Shown: positions 26,165-34,519 of the stretch, one piece after another
Layout: each line of letters opens with the position of its first letter
How positions within the stretch are numbered: position 1 is the first letter of the stretch
Origin: Muribaculaceae bacterium
Lineage (GTDB): Bacteria; Pseudomonadota; Alphaproteobacteria; Rs-D84
DNA: 64,000 nt
Assembly (NCBI GenBank): GCA_023665245.1
Contig: JAMPEH010000002.1
Span: 244,747 to 308,746 of the forward strand
Reading direction: 5' to 3'
The notes under the pieces: generated by a model
Database searches by the model: none
Seen by the model: only the letters and a program-made list of their open reading frames with translations
What the model was told of the DNA's origin: nothing
Translations under genes and position numbers: made by a program

Positions 26165-26404
26165 TTAAAAATGCTTTTTTATAAATTCACGGCCAGATTG
26201 AGATTTTAAGTATGTTTCAAATTCGCGTGCTTTTGATTCTGTATCAATTGCAAAATACGCTTTTATTTTCCAAGGTTTGTATTTATCTGTATATCCGAGG
26301 TGGCTCGAGTTGTGTTGTTGCAATCTTTGCTTTAAGTCAACGGTAAAACCTGTGTAAAAATGTTCAGGGAAAGGAATGCTTTGTAAAATATATACGTAAA
26401 ACAT
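26165..26404 (-). CDS. GIY-YIG nuclease-domain protein
   Basis: 79-residue single-domain protein of the YhbQ/UPF0213-like GIY-YIG group. YVYILQS and FYTGFTVDLKQRLQQHN carry the GIY-YIG equivalents and the conserved Arg; AREFETYLKSQSGREF carries the conserved Glu and C-terminal block. Such small proteins are encoded near repeats and tRNA genes in many genomes; their role is unclear (DNA repair or mobile DNA). It sits between tRNA fragments and the intact tRNA-Pro. Confidence 0.88.
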   Translation of the reverse strand: MFYVYILQSIPFPEHFYTGFTVDLKQRLQQHNSSHLGYTDKYKPWKIKAYFAIDTESKAREFETYLKSQSGREFIKKHF

Positions 26405-26439
26405 GAATTCGTGCCCGTCTACACTCGCGTTGCTCGTTT

Positions 26440-26512
26440 CGTCGCGGCATCCGTTTCTCTAATCGTCCGTCTTATTGCGACGCAATCGCGACGGAGCGAA
26501 GCGAAGACGGAT
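26440..26512. repeat. Palindromic repeat before tRNA-Pro
   Basis: CCGTCTT (26467) and AAGACGG (26504) flank nested GCGACGCAATCGCGAC palindromic text. Probably a dispersed intergenic repeat. Confidence 0.5.
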
Positions 26513-26514
26513 GG

Positions 26515-26588
<74 letters not shown>

Positions 26589-26715
26589 AAAACTCAGAAC
26601 GCGCGCATTATGCACCGATTTTGGATAAAAATCAACTGTTTTTATTTTCCTTTTGCACTTGTAATTTTGTGTTGTGGTACTACCTTTATTAACAGAACAC
26701 CAGAAAGGAATAAAT

Positions 26716-28425
26716 ATGTTTGCATTGAACTTTTTATCAAAGGCACAATTTGATAATTATGATGATTATATTAAAAACGCAGTGCCAAATGTTCCAGATA
26801 ATTTTAACTTTGCGTATGATGTGATTGATGTGTTGGCGGAACAATCACCGGACAAGGTTGCATTGCTGTGGACAAATGATGATGGTGAAAGAAAGTCATT
26901 TACATTTCGTGACTTGTCCCAGATGTCAAATTCTGTCGCCAATTTTCTGATGGCCCAGGGACTGGGCAAGGGTGATACGGTATTGTTGTTTATGCGCCGT
27001 CGGTGGGAATATTGGATTTTAATGATGGCGATGCATAAATTGGGTGTGATTCCAATTCCGGCGACCAATCAATTAAAGGCCGAAGATATTAAGTATCGTA
27101 TTGATACGGCGGCTGTTCGTGCGATAATTGCATTTGATGATGGGCATATTGTTGGCGAAATTCAAAATGCGATAGGGGACGCAGATGTTAAATTGATAAT
27201 GAATACTGCAATTGAAGACGCAATAAAAAATATGCCAACGACATTGGCACGGATACCAAATGAAAATACAGATACTATGGTTGTGTATTTTACCAGTGGT
27301 ACAACCGATATGCCGAAAATGGTGGCGCATAATTATACGTATCCGCTGGGGCATATAAATACGGCGGTGTTTTGGCAACAATTGCATGATGGTGATATTC
27401 ACTTTACATTGTCCGAATCGGGTTGGGCAAAATGTTCATGGGGTAAAATGTACGGGCAATGGTTGGCCGGTGCAACAGTATTTGTCTTTGATTTTGCAAG
27501 GGTATTTACCGCCCATGATTTATTAAAGGCAATCAGTGAAAATCATGTGACGTCATTTTGTGCACCACCGACGGCATATAAAATGCTGATACATGCAGAT
27601 ATGAAAAAATATGACCTGTCATCATTAAAGAAAGCAGAAATCGCAGGCGAGGCATTAAATCCAGAAGTTTTTGAACGTTTCTTGGATTTGACCGGCATTA
27701 AACTGCGTGAAGGATTTGGTCAAACAGAAACATGTGTGATGTTATTTAACAACCAGTGGATTGAGCCAAAGCCGGGCAGTATGGGTATGCCGGCCGCCGG
27801 ATGGAATGTTCAGTTGTTGGATGAACGCGGGCGCCCGGTTGCGGACGGTACGGTGGGTGAAATCTGTATTGATATTAACGAACAGCGTCCAGTTGGTTTG
27901 TTCCAGGGATATCATAAAAATGAAAAATTAACATCTAATGTATTCCGTGACGGATATTATCGTACAGGGGATGTTGCGTATCGCGACAGTGACGGATATT
28001 ACTGGTTTGTTGGACGCAATGATGACTTGATTAAAAGTTGTGGTTATCGCGTCAGTCCGTTTGAAGTCGAAAGCGTGTTGTTGGAACATCCCGCTGTGCG
28101 CGAGGTTGCGGTCACCGGTGTCCCAGATCCATCGCGTGGCATGGCGGTCAAGGCGACGATTGTGTTGAATAAGTACTTTGTAGGGTCTGATGTTTTAACA
28201 CGACAATTACAAAATCATGTAAAGAGTCGTACGGCTGTTTACAAGTGTCCGCGTATAATTGAATATGTAGATAGTCTGCCAATGACAATCAGTGGAAAAA
28301 TACGTCGTGCATTGATTCGCACACTGGACAGTGCCAAGGCAACAATTGTCGAACCGGTAAAATCAAATATTATTGAACCGGTGAAAAACACGATTGGTAT
28401 GGGTGGCGAAGACAAAGAAAAATAA
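26716..28425 (+). CDS. Acyl-CoA synthetase (AMP-forming)
   Basis: 569-residue ANL-superfamily ligase that activates a carboxylic acid to acyl-CoA through acyl-AMP. Start at 26716 follows AGAAAGGAAT; an upstream frame start at 26674 lacks a ribosome binding site. Motifs: YFTSGTTDMPKMVAHN (ATP P-loop), GFGQTETC, YRTGDVAYRDSDGYYWF and GRNDDLIKSCGYRV, and the late ISGKIRRALIR with the adenylation Lys. Overall it resembles the medium-chain/acetyl type (ACSM/Acs-like) with no CoA-ligase fusion. The tail repeats an IVEPVK-like segment. Substrate uncertain: short- or medium-chain acid. Confidence 0.88.
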   Translation: MFALNFLSKAQFDNYDDYIKNAVPNVPDNFNFAYDVIDVLAEQSPDKVALLWTNDDGERKSFTFRDLSQMSNSVANFLMAQGLGKGDTVLLFMRRRWEYWILMMAMHKLGVIPIPATNQLKAEDIKYRIDTAAVRAIIAFDDGHIVGEIQNAIGDADVKLIMNTAIEDAIKNMPTTLARIPNENTDTMVVYFTSGTTDMPKMVAHNYTYPLGHINTAVFWQQLHDGDIHFTLSESGWAKCSWGKMYGQWLAGATVFVFDFARVFTAHDLLKAISENHVTSFCAPPTAYKMLIHADMKKYDLSSLKKAEIAGEALNPEVFERFLDLTGIKLREGFGQTETCVMLFNNQWIEPKPGSMGMPAAGWNVQLLDERGRPVADGTVGEICIDINEQRPVGLFQGYHKNEKLTSNVFRDGYYRTGDVAYRDSDGYYWFVGRNDDLIKSCGYRVSPFEVESVLLEHPAVREVAVTGVPDPSRGMAVKATIVLNKYFVGSDVLTRQLQNHVKSRTAVYKCPRIIEYVDSLPMTISGKIRRALIRTLDSAKATIVEPVKSNIIEPVKNTIGMGGEDKEK

Positions 28426-28445
28426 ATTGTAAATAAAAAATTATG

Positions 28446-28470
28446 GTGTGGGTGTGACCCACACTTTTTT
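28446..28470 (+). terminator. Terminator after acyl-CoA synthetase
   Basis: GTGTGGGT-GTG-ACCCACAC hairpin and T6. Confidence 0.9.
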
Positions 28471-28505
28471 GTTCCATTAGAATAAATATTATGTTATTAT
28501 TTTTA

Positions 28506-28746
28506 TGAATTCAAAGGGATTTGAGTTCGGGGCCTTGATAAGCCTTGCACAAAAACGGTACATGAAAATGTATCGCAATCCGCCAAGAAAATATCTGACG
28601 CGGATGCGTCATTTATTTTTTGTATTCCCTGATTTGTCGGGGGACTGTCGATTATACCACAGGGGCTTTGCCCCAAAGATCGACAGGGTCATTTTTTTGT
28701 GTGATTTTATCAATCCCCTGACCGTCAAATTCCCTGACGGTTTTTA
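28506..28746 (+). ncRNA. Class I structured leader, copy D
   Basis: Most divergent class I copy. 5' hairpin TGAATTCAA/TTGAGTTCG with loop AGGGAT (28515-28520); strand 1 TCCCTGA (28626), strand 2 TCGGGGG (28637), strand 3 TCCCCTGA (28713). The central stem is CTGTCGAT/ATCGACAG, a perfect 8-bp covariant of the other copies, around TTATACCACA and GGGGC-TTT-GCCCC. Terminator CCGTCA/TGACGG plus T-run ends at 28746, only two bases before the next ATG. A TATTAT -10 lies at 28495-28500. Confidence 0.75.
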
Positions 28747-28748
28747 TT

Positions 28749-29255
28749 ATGGCAAAATTGATATGGGGATTTTTATTTATGTGTCTGTACATGCCGGCAT
28801 ACGCGGGCACGATTGGCGATTCACATAACGACCGCAATGCGGTTGGTCGTGCGCGTGCAAATGTTGTTTACAATTCGACCATTGTTGCCCAACCACAACA
28901 ACAAACACCAGTGTCAGATATTGAACCGGTGGATATTAATGAAAGTGTTGAGTCCGAACCAGAAATTATTCCCGAACCAATCCTAGAGTTGGAGCCAGAT
29001 TTAAGTGCCGAAATCGCGATGGCATCCCAATACATTGCCGAATTACACGCACAAATAAACAACATAGATTCAGAAATCGCATGTTGCAAGAGCGCAAAAC
29101 GCAACTGGACAATTGGTACTGTTATTGGTGGCGCGGGTGTTATTGGTACTGCCACCGGTGCAATTGTGCAGGCCGTACAAATTAACAAAGCAAAAAAGAA
29201 CGGCGCAACGGAAGAATCCGACAATACCAATGAAAACAAGGATGACGCGCAATGA
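28749..29255 (+). CDS. Small exported membrane-associated protein
   Basis: 168 residues, unrecognised. A short signal peptide (MAKLIWGFLFMCLYMPAYA, cleavage at about 19) is followed by a Pro/Glu-rich acidic linker (residues about 48-85), a helix with two adjacent Cys (IACCKSAKRN), a Gly/Ala-rich hydrophobic stretch (about 120-142) and a charged tail. ATG 28749 sits directly on the T-run of leader D and has no Shine-Dalgarno, which may itself be regulatory; ATG 28779 has GGGGA upstream but would lose the signal peptide. The stop overlaps the next start (ATGA). Confidence 0.7.
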   Translation: MAKLIWGFLFMCLYMPAYAGTIGDSHNDRNAVGRARANVVYNSTIVAQPQQQTPVSDIEPVDINESVESEPEIIPEPILELEPDLSAEIAMASQYIAELHAQINNIDSEIACCKSAKRNWTIGTVIGGAGVIGTATGAIVQAVQINKAKKNGATEESDNTNENKDDAQ

Positions 29256-29599
29256 AGAAAATAATCTGGATATTTGCATTGTTTCCATTGTCTGCGTTCG
29301 CGATGTCGGATGGTGTGCGGTTGGATATGCTAAATGCCCAAATTGCGACATTGGAAAAACAATATGCAGAAAAATATGCTGAACTAAAGCAATGTGAAAA
29401 AACGACCAAAGGATTCAAAATTGCGGGTATATCAACCCTGGCTGCAACTGGTGTCGGGATATACGCAAACATCGCGTTGCATGAAAAATTAAAAAAGTTG
29501 CGCAACGCAGGGTCCGGCAATGCAGCGATTGTTCGCACGGCGTCCGAAGAACAAGCCCAAGATAAAGAACTGTGCCAGATAGATCCGGCACTATGTTAA
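29252..29599 (+). CDS. Small exported protein with helical hairpin
   Basis: 115 residues, unrecognised. Signal peptide 1-17 (cleavage after SAFA), a coiled-coil helix (NAQIATLEKQYAEKYAELKQ), a single Cys, a hydrophobic stretch (about 56-74) and a charged tail. The organisation (helix, Cys, KxxKxxK, hydrophobic segment) parallels the preceding 168-residue protein, so the two are probably distant paralogues acting as partners. Translationally coupled to it by ATGA. Confidence 0.72.
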   Translation: MKKIIWIFALFPLSAFAMSDGVRLDMLNAQIATLEKQYAEKYAELKQCEKTTKGFKIAGISTLAATGVGIYANIALHEKLKKLRNAGSGNAAIVRTASEEQAQDKELCQIDPALC

Positions 29600-29641
29600 A
29601 TAACAGGTTCATTAAACTAACAACAACCAAAGGAGTAAAAA

Positions 29642-30250
29642 ATGAACAAAAAACTAATAACCAGTATGTTTGCCGTTGCAGTAATTACCACAACCAGTGC
29701 GCATGCCGTAATAACGCAAGAACAATGCGAAAAATCGGACAAAACCATTTGGGTTGAAAATGTACAAAATGCCGATGGTACCCGTGGTGCGTGCGTACCA
29801 AAGAACGCGTGTGATTCCAAAGCCTTTAAAGATAAATTCTGCAATAGAATCTTTAAGGATGTGCAACTGCCCAGTTCTGGTGACGCCGAATTGATGATTT
29901 TCAGATATTTGAAACATCAGAACTTGGTAAATGATATGGGTGATATTCGTTTTTATCATGTAAGTGTGGATAATGCAATTGGCCAAGATTATATGGGGGC
30001 GTCGTATAAGGGCGGCAATTACGCCACATTTGAATTTGATGATACAAATGAACATGTCTATTCGGCTTATGAAGAAGGAATGGCAAAAGCGTTCTGCCTG
30101 GCCAATGGCGGTACGTTCCAAGGTACACAAAATTCAAATTATGCATGTGCACAAATGTCAGAATCAACATGTGTGGATATGTTGGGCTGGTTGAATGGCG
30201 GCACAACGTATACTGATGGCATTTGCTTATATAAAATGAAATTAAATTAA
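29642..30250 (+). CDS. Exported hypothetical protein
   Basis: 202 residues, unrecognised. Signal peptide 1-22 (cleavage after SAHA), then a Cys-containing domain (eight Cys in the mature chain, including ACVPKNACDSKAF and ESTCVDMLGW) likely to form disulfides. AAAGGAG precedes the start. It is the last gene of the 28749-30250 group, which is under leader D and ends with a terminator. Confidence 0.75.
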   Translation: MNKKLITSMFAVAVITTTSAHAVITQEQCEKSDKTIWVENVQNADGTRGACVPKNACDSKAFKDKFCNRIFKDVQLPSSGDAELMIFRYLKHQNLVNDMGDIRFYHVSVDNAIGQDYMGASYKGGNYATFEFDDTNEHVYSAYEEGMAKAFCLANGGTFQGTQNSNYACAQMSESTCVDMLGWLNGGTTYTDGICLYKMKLN

Positions 30251-30256
30251 AAAATA

Positions 30257-30296
30257 ATAAAAATAACCGACGATTATCGTCGGTTATTTTTATTTG
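30257..30296 (+). terminator. Terminator after 29642 gene
   Basis: AAAATAACCGACGA-TTA-TCGTCGGTTATTTTT hairpin (stem parts given separately). Confidence 0.9.
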
Positions 30297-30330
30297 CACT
30301 ATGTTTTTTATCTGTAATAATATGCGCATT

Positions 30331-31353
30331 ATGGCACGCAAAAGAAAATTATTTCCCATCTATGTTTTTATGCAAATTATCGGGATACCGGTTGCGCTGG
30401 TGTTTGGAATTATGTTGTATTTCTTTGGGATAATGTCGCCGTTGAAAAATGACGTTGTGTTTTCCGTTAATCATGGTGATACGGTATCATCTGTCGCGGC
30501 TGATTTAGAAAAGCGCGGGATTATATCATCTGCCGAAATGTTCAAGGTGTCGGTACGTGCACATGGTGGGCGTATTCAGCGTGGTGAATATGAATTGCAC
30601 AGTGGGGCAAGTATTTGGCGCATTGCGCATATTTTATCGCGTGGTGAAATCGCAACAACGACTATTATTATTCCCGAAGGTTTAACGGTTAAACAAATAA
30701 AAAACCTGTTGTTAAATTCTGCGGCTTTGACAGGTTCTGTTGAGTGTGTGCCATTTTCAGATGCACCGGTGTGTGATTTGCATGATGGGGATTTGTTTCC
30801 TGACACATATCGTGTGGCCAAGGGTACGAATCGTTTAGCACTGTTGGAATTGATGCGTAAAAAGATGGTGGATATAGAAGATGCATGGCGCAACAGTGGT
30901 GCAATTCATCCGCGTGAATTAAAAAATTGGAACGAAATTGTGACGTTGGCATCTATTGTGCAAAAAGAAACACCGCGCAGCGCAGAAATGCCGATTGTAG
31001 CCAGTGTTTATTTGAATCGCCTGCGTAAAACTATGCGCCTGCAGGCAGACCCAACGGTCGTATATGCATTAACAGACGGGCTGGGCGATATGCAGGGGGC
31101 ACCATTGTTGCGTGGGCATCTGAAAATTGAAAGTCCATATAATACATATCGGAATTCCGGCCTGCCGCCGGCGCCGATTGCAAATGTTGGGCGTGCGGCG
31201 ATTCGGGCGGTGTTAAATCCGGCTGATACGAATTATCTGTTCTTTGTGGCGGATGGACGTGGTGGACATCGGTTTTCAAATTCATACGAAGAACATCTGA
31301 AAAATCATGCCGACTGGCGTGCGATAAAAAAAAGTCGTAATGGTGGGAACTAA
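30331..31353 (+). CDS. mltG: Endolytic murein transglycosylase MltG
   Basis: 340 residues from ATG 30331 (ATG 30301 is also open; neither has a good ribosome binding site). A cytoplasmic basic tip MARKRK and a membrane helix (about 14-34) precede the YceG domain, which cleaves nascent glycan strands. Family blocks are YELHSGASIWRIAHIL (LysM-like part), PEGLTVKQI, LFPDTYRVAKG, ASIVQKETP, LQADPTVVYAL and SPYNTYRNSGLPPAPIANVG. In the catalytic block the usual EKE reads QKE, so only the second Glu is present. Confidence 0.93.
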   Translation: MARKRKLFPIYVFMQIIGIPVALVFGIMLYFFGIMSPLKNDVVFSVNHGDTVSSVAADLEKRGIISSAEMFKVSVRAHGGRIQRGEYELHSGASIWRIAHILSRGEIATTTIIIPEGLTVKQIKNLLLNSAALTGSVECVPFSDAPVCDLHDGDLFPDTYRVAKGTNRLALLELMRKKMVDIEDAWRNSGAIHPRELKNWNEIVTLASIVQKETPRSAEMPIVASVYLNRLRKTMRLQADPTVVYALTDGLGDMQGAPLLRGHLKIESPYNTYRNSGLPPAPIANVGRAAIRAVLNPADTNYLFFVADGRGGHRFSNSYEEHLKNHADWRAIKKSRNGGN

Positions 31354-31607
31354 AACCGTCATTGATTATAAATTTTAATTATTAACAATTTTAATGTTTT
31401 TCTGTTTCGTTAATAAAAAATACCGGAAACCCGGTGTGTGTGTTGATTGGCTGGGATTAAAATCCGAATCGCGAACGACGCAAGTATAGCATATTTTGTC
31501 ATGTTTTGCAAAAATCTTTGGGCTTGAAAATGATTATTTGTGGCCGGTAAAATATTCCTAACTAGAAGACAAATCTAGTGCATATAAACAAAAAGAAAGG
31601 ATAGAAT

Positions 31608-32372
31608 ATGAAAAAAATTGCTTTAACATCTTTGTTGGCTGTATTTGTGGTGTCTGGGGCAAATGCTGCAATTAATGATAATCCATTATATCGCCCAGAG
31701 GCAGGAAAGTTTGTTAGCGAAACAACAGTTGCATCTCATAGTGAAAAAACAACAAATGTTGCGCTGGGTCAAGAATTTGCATACGGTGTTTCTGACAGAT
31801 TGTCAGTTGGTGTTGCAACAACATTGTCTGAAAATAACTGGTTCGATAATTCACAGTGGGGTGCATTGGCTGTAAATGCAAATTATCGTGTATTGGATGG
31901 TAATTTGTGGAAAATCGATGTATTCGGTGGATATGGTGTCACACCAGTTTGGGGCGATCACGAATCTTTCTTGGATGAAGATGAAACAATTTATGATTGG
32001 ACAGTCGGCGCCCAGGCAGGATATACATCTGGCAACCTGACATTGGCAGGTCATGTAATCTATGACTATTTGGGCAGCGAATCGTTCAACTGGGACGAAG
32101 ATGGCATCCATACACTGCGTGCAGGCGTGACCGGTTTCTTGGAATTGAACAAAAACTGGGGGCTGTTGGCCGGTGTTGAATACAACGGATTCTTGGATGA
32201 TGAAATCGAAAATGACGGTTTCTGGACAGGTACGTTTGGTGTAAACTATAATATCGATGACGATATGTTCGTTGCTGGTTATATCACCAAAACGATGGAA
32301 CATACCGAGGCCGGTAAATGGGATGTCACAGATGGCTTTGGCTTTGGTGCGAAATTCGGTATCCAGTTCTAA
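31608..32372 (+). CDS. Outer membrane beta-barrel protein
   Basis: 254 residues. Signal peptide to about residue 21 (GANA), then alternating strands (NVALGQEFAYGVSDRLSVGV, LWKIDVFGGYGVTPV, FLELNKNWGLLAGVEYNG, GFGFGAKFGIQF) ending in Phe, as required for BAM assembly. Acidic turns carry DxDE clusters. Probably a 10-12-stranded barrel. Related in style and C-terminus to the next gene and distantly to 7242. The leader from 31354 is gene-free. Confidence 0.85.
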   Translation: MKKIALTSLLAVFVVSGANAAINDNPLYRPEAGKFVSETTVASHSEKTTNVALGQEFAYGVSDRLSVGVATTLSENNWFDNSQWGALAVNANYRVLDGNLWKIDVFGGYGVTPVWGDHESFLDEDETIYDWTVGAQAGYTSGNLTLAGHVIYDYLGSESFNWDEDGIHTLRAGVTGFLELNKNWGLLAGVEYNGFLDDEIENDGFWTGTFGVNYNIDDDMFVAGYITKTMEHTEAGKWDVTDGFGFGAKFGIQF

Positions 32373-32384
32373 GATTATCTGAAT

Positions 32385-32420
32385 AACAAAAATCCCGCCA
32401 TTTGGTGGGATTTTTTTATG
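32385..32420 (+). terminator. Terminator after 31608 gene
   Basis: AAAAATCCCGCCA-TT-TGGTGGGATTTTTTT hairpin (arms 32389 and 32403). Confidence 0.9.
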
Positions 32421-32469
32421 GGCTGCCGTTCCTGTTGCGTTATAAATGGCGTGGTGGCAACATTTTGAT

Positions 32470-33231
32470 ATGAATAAAAAATTATCAATATGTTTTGTTG
32501 CAATTGCCTGGGTGGTGTCTGGTGTGGCGCATGCAGCGCGATTGGATGTCAGCAGACTGACCCAAAGTGGGGAATTTTCTGCAACATTTGGTGTGGCGTT
32601 TGAAAGCGGTGCATCGCGTGGTGGGCATTCGCAGACTGATTGGGGGGCAGGGCGCATCCGGCAAACCGATTTAGAATTGGATTATACATTTGCCGAAGAT
32701 TGGACTGTCTTGTTCAGTACCAGTAATGATTATGCGGATGCTGAAATTGGAGCGAAATACAAAATATTAAAAACATTTCCGTTAAAATTGGATGTTTTGG
32801 CAGATTACGGATTTGCATTTACAAAATATGCGGATTCTGGCCGTCGTATCGGTGCAAATAATGTTGATATGGGGTTTCGGGTGCATGGTATTGCATGGCG
32901 CAATTTGCAGTGGGCGTTTAAACCGGTGGCGCAATACGTATGGGATGAACCGTTTGATTTCTGGAATGTGAATTTGACGGCGGAATTAATGTATTATGTC
33001 TGTAATTCAACTGCGCTAAATTTAAAATATGAATATGATTTTGTCCAAATTGGTAAATCAGGCGAATTGCAGCACAGTGGGGCGACCCTGGGGATGGTGT
33101 ATAATATGTCGGATACAGCGTCACTGCATCCGTATTTGAAATATCATTTTCGGACAACAAATGTTCGACCACACTGGCGGGCATATGATGACTATTGGAA
33201 AATGGGGATAGAATTTTCTGTCCAGTTTTAA
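32470..33231 (+). CDS. Outer membrane beta-barrel protein
   Basis: 253 residues from ATG 32470 (an upstream in-frame ATG at 32446 would spoil the signal peptide). Signal peptide to about residue 23 (GVAHA), then beta-rich sequence (AEIGAKYKIL, LDVLADYGFAFTKYA, ELMYYVCNSTALNLKYEYDF) with C-terminal GIEFSVQF. Likely a paralogue of the preceding barrel gene by length and C-terminal pattern. Ligand unknown. Confidence 0.82.
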   Translation: MNKKLSICFVAIAWVVSGVAHAARLDVSRLTQSGEFSATFGVAFESGASRGGHSQTDWGAGRIRQTDLELDYTFAEDWTVLFSTSNDYADAEIGAKYKILKTFPLKLDVLADYGFAFTKYADSGRRIGANNVDMGFRVHGIAWRNLQWAFKPVAQYVWDEPFDFWNVNLTAELMYYVCNSTALNLKYEYDFVQIGKSGELQHSGATLGMVYNMSDTASLHPYLKYHFRTTNVRPHWRAYDDYWKMGIEFSVQF

Positions 33232-33549
33232 TATGGGTTTGTCATAAAAAATCTTGGTACAAACAAAATGTTGTACTGTGTGTTTGTTTTGTCATGTGTG
33301 TGTTTTGTGTCATGCCTTAAAAATCGGGGGCTTTTTATTGTTTTTGACATTATTTTTCCTATGATTTTCCTTGACAATAATAGGGGTGACGGTTATAGTG
33401 TATTCGCTTTCTGTGTAAATAAGGAAGGCAAAAAACATAACAAATCTGAACAAATCCGATAGGGTTATAATCGCGGCATGTCCCGTGTGTTATGGTCTCT
33501 GGCGTGTTTTGGACAGGTGCAAAGTACAGAAAATAACAAAGAGATTTAA
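33232..33549. other. Upstream region of the ribosomal cluster
   Basis: No gene. Holds the main promoter at 33371-33399 and about 150 bases of leader before rpsL. No conserved ribosomal-leader structure was recognised. Confidence 0.6.
33371..33399 (+). promoter_or_regulatory. Main promoter of the rpsL-rpsK cluster
   Basis: Consensus TTGACA (33371-33376), exact 17-bp spacer and TATAGT (33394-33399). The strongest promoter match in the window. Confidence 0.85.
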
Positions 33550-33921
33550 ATGCCAACAGTAAATCAACTGATTCGGAAACCTCGTAAAAAGGTAGTCGTA
33601 AAATCTACGGCGCCGGATATGATGGAAAATCCGCAAAAGCGTGGTGTTTGCACACGTGTGTACACTACGACACCAAAGAAACCTAACTCGGCGCAGCGTA
33701 AGGTTGCACGTGTTAAATTAGCTAATGGTCGCGAAGTGACAGCATATATTCCAGGCGAAGGTCATAATTTGCAGGAACATAGTGTTGTTATGATTCGTGG
33801 TGGTCGTGTAAAGGACTTGCCCGGTGTGAAATATCACATTATCCGCGGTGTTTTGGATACCAAGGGTGTGGATAGCAGAAAGCAGGGTCGTTCATTGTAT
33901 GGGGCCAAGGTTAAAAAATAA
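33550..33921 (+). CDS. rpsL: 30S ribosomal protein S12
   Basis: 123 residues, decoding-centre protein. [15 protein letters not shown] and [12 protein letters not shown] include the Lys residues (43 and 88 region) where streptomycin-resistance changes occur; both are wild-type Lys/His context. First gene of the cluster. Confidence 0.98.
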   Translation: MPTVNQLIRKPRKKVVVKSTAPDMMENPQKRGVCTRVYTTTPKKPNSAQRKVARVKLANGREVTAYIPGEGHNLQEHSVVMIRGGRVKDLPGVKYHIIRGVLDTKGVDSRKQGRSLYGAKVKK

Positions 33922-33992
33922 TACATGTAGGTAAAACTGCATGAGTAATTGGGATAAATAAATCCTGGTGAAGAAATAAAAGGAAAAACAAA

Positions 33993-34466
33993 ATGTCAAG
34001 ACGTAAAGCAGCAGCAAAGCGCGAAATTTTGCCAGATTCAAAATATAATAATCTGGTTGTTGCAAAATGTATTAATGTTGTTATGTGGGATGGCAAAAAA
34101 GAAGTTGCCGAAGAAATCGTTTATGGTGCATTAGACGCGCTGAAAAAAGTTGCAAAAGATGGTGATGAATTAACTGCTTTCTTGGAAGCGGTGGATGCAT
34201 TGAAACCATCAGTTGAAGTAAAAGGTCGCCGCGTTGGTGGTGCAACATATCAGGTGCCTGTTGAAGTAAGACCGGCACGTCAGCAGACGTTGGCACTGCG
34301 CTGGTTGATTATGTTTGCGCGTAAGCGTGGTGAACGTTCTATGAAAGACAGATTGTTTGGCGAATTGCGTGACGCACTGAACGGTCAGGGTGGCGCATTC
34401 AAAAAGAAAATCGATACACACAAGATGGCGGATGCGAATAAGGCGTTTGCTCATTTCCGTTGGTAA
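33993..34466 (+). CDS. rpsG: 30S ribosomal protein S7
   Basis: 157 residues; nucleates the 30S head and contacts E-site tRNA. Typical [14 protein letters not shown] start and [13 protein letters not shown] block. Ribosome binding site AAAGGAAAA; between rpsL and fusA as in the classical str operon. Confidence 0.98.
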   Translation: MSRRKAAAKREILPDSKYNNLVVAKCINVVMWDGKKEVAEEIVYGALDALKKVAKDGDELTAFLEAVDALKPSVEVKGRRVGGATYQVPVEVRPARQQTLALRWLIMFARKRGERSMKDRLFGELRDALNGQGGAFKKKIDTHKMADANKAFAHFRW

Positions 34467-34519
34467 TTTGATTAATAGAATAAATCACACACAACAAACA
34501 AAACATAAGGAAAGAATAA

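Noticed and set aside
31851..32657. Reverse-strand open frame of 268 codons opposite two outer membrane protein genes
   Set aside because: It crosses a clear terminator and two genes on the other strand with signal peptides and ribosome binding sites.
33344..33364. Upstream TTGACA with TATGAT as a promoter
   Set aside because: The spacer is only 10 bp; the match at 33371-33399 with 17 bp is far better.
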